A DNA stretch of 64,000 nt from Tetraselmis striata (lineage: Eukaryota; Chlorophyta; Chlorodendrophyceae; Chlorodendrales; Chlorodendraceae): assembly GCA_006384855.1 (NCBI GenBank), contig VCJN01001034.1, forward strand, positions 16,630 to 80,629. Reading direction: 5' to 3'. The position numbers were made by a program, and so were the translations under genes. This document shows positions 12,444 to 20,955 of this stretch, in pieces; position 1 is the first letter of the stretch; each line of letters begins with the position of its first letter. The notes beneath the pieces were generated by a model. The model searched no databases. It worked only from the letters and a program-made list of their open reading frames with translations, and had not been told where the DNA came from.

Positions 12444-14346
12444 TTAGAAAATGGTGATGTGACCGACGGCTGGGTGTGCCCTCAGTTGCAGCGACTGCCG
12501 CATGACCGGCCTGGGCATGTGAGCCGCTTGGGCCCGCACTCGGGTTGTCGCCCGGGCTGGTGGTGCGTTGAGTGACGGCGTGCTCGCGCCGCCTCCGCCT
12601 CCGCCACCACGGGCGCGGGAGCGCCCACCTCGCCCACCTCCACCCCCGGCCCTGCCCCCGCCGCGTCCACGCCCGCCTCGCCCACCAGATGGCTGTTCCC
12701 CGGGCTGCGGCAGCTCTCCGAGTGGGATGTCCACCCCGGGGAAGGCGCCCAGCGGGGAGGCGGCCGTGGAGGCAGCGGCCCAGCGCACACGCATCGCGTC
12801 CAGCTCCCGGGCGGCGTCAGGCCGTCTCGCGGATCCCGGCAGCAGCAGCGCCTCGATGGCGTCTGCGGCCGCGAGCGCGCTCTCTGCAGCGGCTTCTACG
12901 CAGGGGGGGCCTGCGCACCAGTCGCCGCAGGCGGCGGTGCGTGTAGCGGCGTCAAACACCGCGGGCACGCGCGCGACGGTGAGCGGATTGGCTGCGCCCC
13001 ACAGCTGCACGCGTGTGTATACGGGCCGGATGGCGCCAACGGGCAAGCCCAGTGCGGCCTCCAGCGCCCCCAGTAGCGCCGCGGTCACCTCCACTGCCTT
13101 GCCCTCCGGGATCGCCTCCTGCGGCACCTTGTTGTCGCGCGCGAAAGCAGGGCGTGCTGTGCACCACCCAGCACTCCTGCCTGGGGGCGGCCCCCAGCGA
13201 CTCCACGGCGAAGGGCGCGGCGCCCCGGTGTGCGCGCTTGGCGGTGATGTTGGACGCCCAGGCGAGTGTGGGAGAGCCAGTGATGTGCGCGCCCTCCCAT
13301 GGGATGTCCAGCGGCGCGTCGCTCACAAACATGAGCACCCATATACTGGACAGAATAAGCTTCCGCTGGCGCTGCAGCTGCTCCAGCGGACGCACGCCAA
13401 AGCCGCACTGCAGGCTTGCCAGCACCTGCGGCATCGTGCGAGCCCAACCTGGGGGGTCAGGCTCGGCTGCTCGCTGCGGTTGCTTGCGGTGCAAACCAAG
13501 CACAGGCCACAGATGTGCACTAGATGGTACAGAAAGTGCCCCATTTCCCCACCCACCTTGCTGGCCGCGCTGCTTCCATCCGGAGCCTTGGCAGTCCCCG
13601 CCAGTCTGGCGGCGCACTTTCCATTGTGGCTGATGAGAACAAAGTCGAACTGGCAGTGGAAGGGGAGAGGCAGGGGGGGGGGGGGGGGAGCGACAGCAAC
13701 CAGATGCGTATCAGCACGCTGAATTTGGTGCACACGCGTGGACGCCTGCAAATTATGGCACACGGCACATGACACGATTTGGTACAACTCACGAGGGCAA
13801 GGGGGGACGGGGGGGGGGGGGGGGGGGGGGGCGCACGGGCTCCGCCGTCAGTGGCTTGCCATGCTGCCCCTTGGACAGATCCCACCGGCCATTTGCAACG
13901 GGCGACATACCGCCCACCCACTGCGGCCGCACCACCTGGGCACACTGCCCCGCCAGGCCTTCGCAGAGGCCAGTGAAGCCATCCACGCCGATGTAGCGCG
14001 GCACGCCGTCGGCGAAAGGCTGGAACCGAGCCGACTCGCCGGCGACGCGGCCGCCGATTGACAGCACCCCGATGGCGCCCTCCGGCCAACGCGCTACCCA
14101 GCCCCGGCGCTCCCAGTCTTCCGTCAGCGCAGCGAACTCGGAGCCCGGTGTCGCGGTGAAGTACTGCGTGCTGTGGTCGAAGTCATAAGAGCCCACGGCG
14201 CGACTGCTACACCGCCCGCCCACCGCCTTCTCGCCGGTGTCGAATACCACCGCGTCCATGCCCGCAGCCGTCAGGCGCGCGCCCGCCACCAGCCCTGACA
14301 CGCCGCCGCCCACGATGGCCACGCGGGGAATGTAGCGCTTGGCCAT
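12444..14346 (-). CDS. Renalase-like FAD-dependent amine oxidase with Gly/Arg-rich tail; one apparent frameshift
   Basis: The first exon (13837-14346) starts MAKRYIPRVAIVGGGVSG, a Rossmann GxGxxG FAD site, followed by GEKAVGGRCSSR and FDHSTQYFTA, typical of renalase and related flavin oxidoreductases. Exon 2 (13557-13649) begins FDFVLISHNGKCAARL and exon 3 starts at 13435 (VLASLQCGFG). The last part has ECWVVHSTP and AIRPVYTRVQLWGAA, the C-terminal FAD-closing region. Near 13150 the family pattern HSTP-x-FAR only continues if one C is removed, so the copy carries a +1 frameshift or a sequence error. The C-terminus is a long GRGG/GGGG stretch, not normal for renalases. Phases of exons 1-3 agree. 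The in-frame GTG at 14355 was rejected in favour of ATG 14346. Confidence 0.82.
13809..13830 (+). repeat. Poly-G tract next to a splice donor
   Basis: On the sense strand of the renalase-like gene this is a C tract starting about six bases after the exon 1 donor (GTGCGC). A second tract at 13673-13688 lies just before the exon 2 acceptor, so the intron is bracketed by two C tracts. Confidence 0.85.
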
Positions 14347-15223
14347 TGCGCACACCGGGCCGGAGGGTCCCTTGTAGGATGTCGTAGGTCGACGTAGATG
14401 GTCGACAAGATGATGACGCTGATGATTTGCCCACGTGGGTAACGTCGTCAGTGGATATATTGAACTTTTTGGTTACATTCGTCGGCGATGTCAGACCGAC
14501 TACTATGGGACCTATCCCGGCGGCGGCGGTGCGGGCGGCTGCTGCACGACTAGCGACTACAATAACTGCATCTTTACGTGTTCACTATATTGGTACAGGC
14601 GGTACCTGTAAGGGTGTTCATAAAATAATGACCATCTCATATCCAAGAGGGAGATAACCAAGGATTCGACAGAGCGACGTGTCACCATACCCGCCAGCAG
14701 ACACAGCGACGTCAGCGTGAGACAGGTTTTGGCGGTCAAACCTCATGTACCCGAATGCGCTTCTATCAATAAAACTGTGATATTTTGGTTAAGGCGGGTC
14801 CGATTTAATTTTATGTTTTAGAACCCTCCCCTCTGTTTCCACCCCCCGAGTTTATTTATTATTTATCATAATAAATAATATGATACTGTATCAAAGTATG
14901 ATAAATATACTTTATAAATATTATAAAGTATGATAATAATTATTAGAACATGCCCAAAGTTGCATAATAACTACCACTGGCATGACCTTTTTTATGGTTT
15001 CAATATGCATGGCTGTTTCAATGCATGTGCACAAGGGTGTTCCCTGCCATATGCAAGCACAAAATGGAGAGGGGCTGGGGCACTTTTTGGAACCATCACC
15101 ATATTACAGTCAGCATCAAGGCAACCCAACCATATGGTGGCCCTATCCCTCCCTCCATGTAGTGATGTGACGCTGCTAAGCTACTGTATGCCACTGCTAT
15201 GTGTTGCTGCTCTCACCGCGTTG

Positions 15224-15472
15224 CTATGCCCTGCTGCGCAATGCTGCCTGCCTATCAAGTTCTCGCATCTTCTCAGCATCACAGTTGGCTTGGCGCCCCT
15301 CACGAGCACCTGATAGCCGGCACGCTCTCAGGTTTCGCACCTGGCCAACAGTGGTGTAGACAGTCTGTAACACCTCATCTAATATGAGTCCTCCGTCAAG
15401 CCTGGCCAAGCGCCGTCCAAGCAAGGATATTAACGGCGGCGACAATGCGGGGCTGAGCCCCCAGCCGCTCAT
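15224..15472 (-). CDS. Possible exon of an unknown gene
   Basis: The minus-strand frame LLGRRLARLDGGLILDEVLQ, continuing to a charged helix (CDAEKMRELDRQAALRSRA) and a stop, has coding-like composition. No partner exon or domain could be identified, so it is only a candidate terminal exon. Confidence 0.22.
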   Translation of the reverse strand: MSGWGLSPALSPPLISLLGRRLARLDGGLILDEVLQTVYTTVGQVRNLRACRLSGAREGRQANCDAEKMRELDRQAALRSRA

Positions 15473-15709
15473 GCACCGCTCCCAGCCGCCAAGTACTGGT
15501 TAAGTACGTGAACATAAAGTTGAGGCCACTTACAAAGTGAACCCCCCTCTGTTTCTCCAGAAAGTAGAGTATAAACATATCATTAAATCAAACCGGCCTA
15601 AGACCAAAAATACGACGAACTAGCTTGGCTCGAACTATACCCTAGGAGGAATATCAAACCCCAAGACACATGGGGGAGTTGCTTGAGACACCCATTCAAT
15701 GGTAAGAAC

Positions 15710-15937
15710 ATATTCTTAAAAGGAGCATCTCATTCTCCGCATGCCAAGCGAGCCGTCTACACCGCCGTCATTACCCTCTCCGTCCTCATGTACGGCTGTG
15801 GGTGCTGGTCGCTGAATGAGGCTGCTCTGCACACCCGTCTTTACCTTTTCCACGCTCAATACATGCGGGTCATGGCACGGGCGGGTCACACGCAAGGACA
15901 CCTAAAGATGTCACATCTCTACGGAGAGGTTGTGTAG
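15710..15937 (+). pseudogene. LINE reverse transcriptase C-terminal fragment
   Basis: The frame has the post-palm signature of non-LTR retrotransposons: AVYTAVITLSVLMYGC, the CWSLNEAALHTRL segment and FHAQYMRVMARAG. It stops after about 75 residues and nothing upstream continues it, so it is a decayed fragment. Confidence 0.72.
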
Positions 15938-16545
15938 GGAGGTGGAAGTCTGCTCTATTGGGTACTACATAGCCCGGCGGAAGCTCAGCGCTTGCTTTGA
16001 CCTGCCAGCCGGATGGATTTTGAGCGTCTACCCCACCCGCCGCATGTTGACAGTATAGATGCCTCACAGCAAGCACCCCAGAGGTAGACCCGACATGACC
16101 TATGGTCGCGCGGCTCACAAGGCGGCCCCAACCCTCTGAATAGCAGCTTTCAGATTGTGGCGCGGCGATATGTCATCTAGGGGCTTGTTACCCCAGGCGG
16201 TGCGTGAAACACACATAATGAAAGTCACTTGTTTTCGCATCTGCAGTCCAATGCGCGTCCTCCCCAACCTAGATGCCCGCCCTTCGCCCAAGGACTTGAG
16301 CTTTATATTGGCATATTCCCATCTTCCGCTCCATGATTCGTATTTTCATATATCCGTGATGCATTTGCATGTGCTCTGCGGCTCAACGTTACACAAGAGA
16401 CCCGCGGAAAATTCGGGACTACTGGAACAAGGACTAAGACTCAAAACATAAAGATGACTCCAGGTACTCGTCCCCGTTTCTCGAGTTCATCGCTTTATTA
16501 TTCTCGCCCCCATCGCCGCAAACCTTGTGACAGCATGAGGGGCGG

Positions 16546-17272
16546 TCAGGTATCAAATGCTCCTCTGCAAACTTGGGTGTGAAGCTTGTCAATGTCAGTG
16601 CATAGCCAATTCCTGCTCTTCAGTGGAAAGAGTTGCCAGCACCTGCGCGGGGGAGAGGGGCAAATGGGCAAGCGTTGTCTTGCAGGAAGGAGCCGGGAAC
16701 GCGTAGGGCGAAGGGGAGGAGAAAATGGCTCGCTGCCCCCCGCTATCAGCTCATCACCCACCTGGTCGCAGAACCGCACAAAGGCAGGGTCGCTCTCCAT
16801 CGTAGACAACAACTCCTGCGCAACACAACGGCGGGTGGATCAGGCACAGGCGGCTCAACCAAGTGCATTCCCCTGCAGCGATTCGTTCGCCCTTTTGCTA
16901 TGCCAGCAGGAAGTTGGGTCTGCCATGCCTGCAGCTCACACAACATGCCGCCAAGCGTGTGCGTTTGGTGCAGGGCGGGTGGGACATGCATTCATTGAGG
17001 GTCACCTTGCGCGCGTCATTGGCTCCATCTACTCGCCGGATCACCTCCTGCAGCCGCTTATCCCGCAGCACCTGCCTGAGGTGGTCCGAGGCCGCTGCAG
17101 AGGGCCGGCAAATGGAGGAGAAGCTCACAGTGACTCCGCGCCGCGATCTGGCCGGTGGGGTTGCGTCAGGGTGGGAGGTATGGTGAGTGAGAGGGCGCAC
17201 CGAGGGCCTCCAGTTGTGGCTGCTTCAGCGCCCAGCTGCCCTCCTGGTCTTCCTCCCCGGCCGCCGGCGCCC
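16546..17272 (-). CDS. ZNHIT3-like protein, C-terminal region (partial)
   Basis: Three minus-strand exons join in phase: 17201-17272, 17006-17094 and 16546-16815. The product reads GSWALKQPQLEAL, then SDHLRQVLRDKRLQEVIRRV, then ELLSTMESDPAFVRFCDQVG. This matches the C-terminal helical domain of HIT-type zinc finger protein 3 (L-x-S-x-LR-x2-L-x-D-x-RL ... M-x2-P-x-F-x2-F-x-D), which works in box C/D snoRNP assembly in other eukaryotes. The N-terminal HIT zinc finger (CxxC pairs) was not found upstream, so the first exons are missing or unrecognised. The last exon runs past the expected end into a low-complexity basic tail, and the true stop may differ. Confidence 0.5.
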
Positions 17273-17756
17273 CTAACCGGCCATCCAGTCATGTGCAATC
17301 CATCACCTCCCGCACCCCCCCCCCCCCCCCCCCCCGCCCCCCGCTGGCACCACACCACATAGCAGCGAAACAGTAGCAGCAGTAGATGGGCAAGCACCGG
17401 CAGCTTCGCCCCTCGATGTTCCTCCTCCCTCTGTGAGCCGAACCTGCACCTGTCAAAGCCACAATCTCGCCTCTCAGCCACCATGCTGTGATGGATGTCA
17501 ACCCGAAGGCTGTCGATAGCTGGCTCAGTAAAGATAAATAGGGACTTTGTACCTTTCTGAATATGTGTACATGGGTGATTTAAACAAGAAAACATGTACC
17601 TTTATGAACGTGATTTTTTTCATAGATGTTGCAAATAAATATAAAAGCACTTATATAAGTATCACACAGAAGCACCGCGCAGATTTACTTACATCAGCAT
17701 GCATCACATGATGCGCAAATTTCCACGCATGATAGTCACTCTAGAAAGGTACCCAC

Positions 17757-18026
17757 CTTCATGCCCTGCCCCTCTCCTTTTGGCCGGAACACCGAGCGCA
17801 CGGTGGCCACCACCCCGCAGCCCGGTGTCCAGTGGAATCCTGCCCGCGCCAGCTCCGCGAGCGGCACGCTGCCCACCACCGCCCCGCACGGCGCCGCCGC
17901 GTCCAACAGCTCCCCGCCGTCATCCGGCATATGCAGTGCCAGGCGCTGCCCTGCCTTCAACTCGGCACTCGGGCAGCCGGGATCCAGGCCCCCAAGGAGG
18001 ACGTCCACCTTGAGCGGCGCGCCCAT
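17757..18026 (-). CDS. Unidentified coding exon
   Basis: A 90-codon frame begins at an ATG (18026), MGAPLKVDVLLGGLDPG, and ends at a good donor (ATGAAG|GTGGGT). It contains a compact beta-rich stretch (LKAGQRLALHMPDDGG, then VVGSVPLAELARAGF) with faint resemblance to HIRAN-type folds. It may be the first exon of the ZNHIT3-like gene downstream, but the phases do not match directly, so a further exon would be needed. Confidence 0.35.
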
Positions 18027-18424
18027 CTCGTAGGCTGAGCGCTGGTCAGGACCCGGGACGCGGCGGCTGAGCGGCGGTTTTGATTTCCTCCCCTGGAGCG
18101 GCCGGCGGGTGGCGGCGATACGGAACCACAGCACAGAAGGGGGCGCTGAGGGGCTGCGTGCCGCGCGGCTCCGCGACCAATGACGCCCGCCTCTTGCAGC
18201 CGTGGCAATGGAGTGTTGCCAAGACCTTGCACGAGCGGGGTGGCAGTGGTGTGGAGGGGAAGGTTGGGCGTCAAGATTGTCCAAGGTGTTTATGTCATTC
18301 AGTCTCCCGAGGTGTTCGCAGGCGATTTCGGCGCGCGGAGGTACGATTACTCGATTAGCGAGTAGACGGCGGCGCGGCCCGCGAGTACTCGTAGGGCGTG
18401 GCGATGACGCGCCGACATTGTTCG

Positions 18425-18790
18425 TTTCCCCCGCCCCCGGGATAGCGACTCTAGGACTGGCACTAGGACTTGCAGCGTCTCTACGGCTCTACGACCGCCG
18501 TTTATTGAGCAGCGATCCAGCTACGGAAAGCCCTGGCTGGGTAGGCGACGCTCCGAAATAAGTCATGAAGTCACGGTTAGAGTCATTAAGCAAATTGCCG
18601 AAGCATCATTTAAGACTTATTACAGTGACATATCAATTATTTCCAATATTAACAGCAGCATAACTGCTGTTGGACGATCACCGTCTAAATCACTGCGGCA
18701 CTGACCACGAAAGGTCTACCCTGTATTCGTTTATTCGGCGTCGGCCCATTATCATTAAATGCGCCATGGTAAAAAGTAAAGTACAAAAAG
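18425..18790 (-). repeat. 5'-truncated LINE 3' end
   Basis: The segment matches 45798-46050 in order: the CCCCCGGGA end, TTGCAGCGTCTCTACG, GATCCAGCTACGGAAAGCCC, AAGCAAATTGCCGAAGCAT and CACTGACCACGAAAGGTC. It is an extra copy of the 3' end of the LINE at 46-47.6 kb, in the same orientation. Confidence 0.65.
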
Positions 18791-18932
18791 GTTCGCCCCG
18801 GGACGTCGGCCATGGTACTTTGCCCTCGCCCTCGCCCGACTACCCGTGTATTTAAAATAAATAAACATGCTTGGCGGCCGGGTTGACGGGGCGGGCGGTT
18901 AGCCGGGCGGGGGGAAGGGCCGTGATCTCGCG

Positions 18933-18937
18933 ATTTA
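18933..18937. repeat. Target site duplication, left copy
   Basis: ATTTA directly outside the LTR; identical to 20572-20576. Confidence 0.75.
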
Positions 18938-19174
18938 TCTTATAGCCCGGGTGCAGGGCACGGGCGTGGGCCCCTGACGAGGGGCAGCCGAGTAGGAGGG
19001 GCAGGAGGAGGCGGTGAGGTTAAAGGAAGTGGTTTGGCGCCCGCAGCGCCCGCGCCGCCATGTAGCGGCGCGCGCACCTGGCGGGCGCCCAGGATACTGC
19101 TGTCGCTGTGCACATTCGCACACTGCACACTGCACACTGCTGGCACACTGCGCTAGTACTGCTGTACTATAATA
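18938..19174 (-). repeat. 3' LTR of the copia-derived element
   Basis: 237 bp. On the minus strand it runs from TATTATAGTACAGCAGTAC to GGCTATAAGA. It differs from the other LTR by small indels in the GTGTGCAGT repeats and a GCGCC-rich patch. Confidence 0.8.
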
Positions 19175-19376
19175 GCCCCGGCCTCTCAAGCATAGGCCGG
19201 TCATACAGTTGACTAGTGTCCATGCTTGTCTAAGCAGCAGGGTGTGAGTAGGTTCTAGCAGGGCTTTGATGATGGGCACCATTGAGCATGCTGATGTCAC
19301 CGGACTGAGAGCGCTGGTTGCTGGTGTCAGCTGCCCGGTTGGAGTCTCAGTAGACTACAAGGTGAGCCCCTCCGGT

Positions 19377-19562
19377 TCAGTGGCCCCGTAGGTGATGCCC
19401 AGACCAGGGGTGCCTTTGAGATGGCAAAGCACGCATGAGGTGGGTCTTCTGCGGGGCAGACTGAAACCTTCGGAGCACGCTGATAGCGAAGGCGAGATCC
19501 GGTCCGGTGCACATCGTGTGGAAGTTGACAGAGCCCAGGAAACCAACACCGATACGTGTCAT
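19377..19562 (-). pseudogene. Copia reverse transcriptase / RNase H remnant
   Basis: The minus-strand frame TGPDLAFAISVLRRFQS aligns with the TRPDIAFAVSVLSRF signature at the end of copia RT. It is followed by a match to LGITYG, and in the next frame by a degenerate Y-C-D-S-(D/N) ... GDISMLNGA, the copia RNase H start. Stops and shifts interrupt it. Confidence 0.75.
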
Positions 19563-20304
19563 GGTCCTCTCGGGGGAGCAGGGCCTTGTCGGTGGCGATT
19601 GCGCTGGCGGGATGGCGGCGACTGAAGGGATGGCGGTGTGCGGGATAGCGGCGGGCGCTGAGGTGACTGCGGCAGGTACGGGCTCCGGCTCCGCGGGGGC
19701 GGCAGGCGGCGGAGGCACGGGCTCTGGCTGCGCGGATGGCGGCGTGCCGGATAGCGGCGGGCGCTGAGGTGGCGGCGGCAAGTACGGGCTCCGGCTGCGC
19801 GGGCGTGGGCGGCGGCGGCGCGGGGACTGCCGGAGGCGGAGGCACGAGCTCCGGCTGCGCGGGGGCGGCAGGCGGCGTAGGCACGGGCTCCGGCTGCACG
19901 AGGGCGGCAGGCGGCAGAGGCACTGCCTCCGGCTGCGCCGTCTCGTGCTTGAGAGAGACTCGGGGCAGGTCATGTGCCTGCAGAACCGCGCAGACGGCGG
20001 CCGTGGCAGCATCGTGCGCGATGTCTCGCATCAGCGCGAGCAGCTGAGACATCTGCTCGGCTGAGGCAGCTTGCTGGATCTGCACGGCGTGCTGCGCCGC
20101 TGCAGAGCTGACTTGTCCCCAGGAGGCAGGGGATAGGAGGCCATAGGATTGGTCGAGTGCGGGCCACTGGTCGGAGGATCCGCCGGCGTCTGGCGGCGGC
20201 GGGGCAGGCATGAGGTCGGACATACAAACGCTCACGGAGAAACCGGGCGACATGGCCAGGAGGGCGCGCCGTGCAGGCGGGCGCGGCGCATCGAGACGGA
20301 GCAC
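19560..20304 (-). CDS. Proline-rich gag-like ORF of the copia-derived element
   Basis: Starting near the 5' LTR, this frame has an N-terminal part with helical heptads (AAQHAVQIQQAASAEQMSQL) and then about nine repeats of a QPEPVPxPPAAPA-like unit. It is fused in frame to the end of the element's ORF. The repeat expansion is unusual for gag and may be a linker or an amplified tract. The upstream limit could be the ATG at 20304 or a later one. Confidence 0.5.
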
Positions 20305-20347
20305 ACAGCGGGAAGCGACGCTGTGAGGCTAGGAGGGCACCATAACC

Positions 20348-20571
20348 TCTTATAGCCGGGGTGCATGGCACGGGCGTGGGCCCCTGACGAGGGGCAGCCG
20401 AGTAGGAGGGGCAGGAGGATGCGGTGAGGTTAAAGGAAGTGGTTTGGAAGTGGGGCACTGCAGCGTGCCAGCAGTGTGCGGAAGTGCAGTGTGCGGTGTG
20501 CAGTGTGCACATTCGCACACTGCACACCGCACACTGCTGGCACGCTGCGCTAGTACTGCTGTACTAAAATA
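20348..20571 (-). repeat. 5' LTR of the copia-derived element
   Basis: 224 bp, direct repeat of 18938-19174. Its outer end is followed by ATTTA at 20572-20576. Confidence 0.8.
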
Positions 20572-20576
20572 ATTTA
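20572..20576. repeat. Target site duplication, right copy
   Basis: ATTTA directly outside the 5' LTR; identical to 18933-18937. Confidence 0.75.
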
Positions 20577-20955
20577 CATTGATGTCCGGTACCCGTATAT
20601 GCGGGAATCCCTACCCGTACCCGTATGCACGTACCTGTACGGGTATCTGTACCCGTATGTACCGGCACCCCATATTGTCGCTTGTTTTCCCGCCCCGCGC
20701 TGGACAGGCCTGGACTGAAGACACCAGCGTCTGCGCGCGCTACTGCTGCTCGACAGTCAAGTAAGTCGTCATAGAATTGGCACAGGTCGCGAGTGAGCCC
20801 ATCCAACCCAACCCCTCCACCGCCAACTAATATCTCACAGATTTCCGAAAACACCCTCCAACTCAGACTGGTGTCCACAGCGCGGGGCTAGATGCCGTAA
20901 GGCAGTTGGGATATTGTCGAGGATACGAGAGGGGGGAGAGTTGGGGGCGGGGGGG

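Larger units (their letters stand above)
14347..16545. other. Mostly non-coding stretch with a LINE fragment
   Basis: It contains an AT-rich block with nested inverted repeats (14850-14940), a weak minus-strand coding-like segment at 15224-15472, and a LINE fragment at 15710-15937, listed separately. Nothing else is supported. Confidence 0.5.
18938..20571 (-). mobile_element. Short Ty1/copia-derived LTR retroelement with target duplication
   Basis: Two direct repeats (18938-19174 and 20348-20571) flank about 1.2 kb. The 5-bp sequence ATTTA lies immediately outside both ends (18933-18937 and 20572-20576), a target site duplication. On the minus strand the inside reads: 5' LTR, gag-like proline-rich ORF, then a short copia RT/RNase H remnant, a purine-rich stretch (GAGAGGCCGGGG) and the 3' LTR. 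Most of pol is missing, so the element is non-autonomous, like TRIM or TR-GAG elements. Confidence 0.85.

Noticed and set aside
12568-13722. 384-codon plus-strand open frame
   Set aside because: Antisense shadow of the GC-rich renalase-like gene, rich in P, A and S with no motif.
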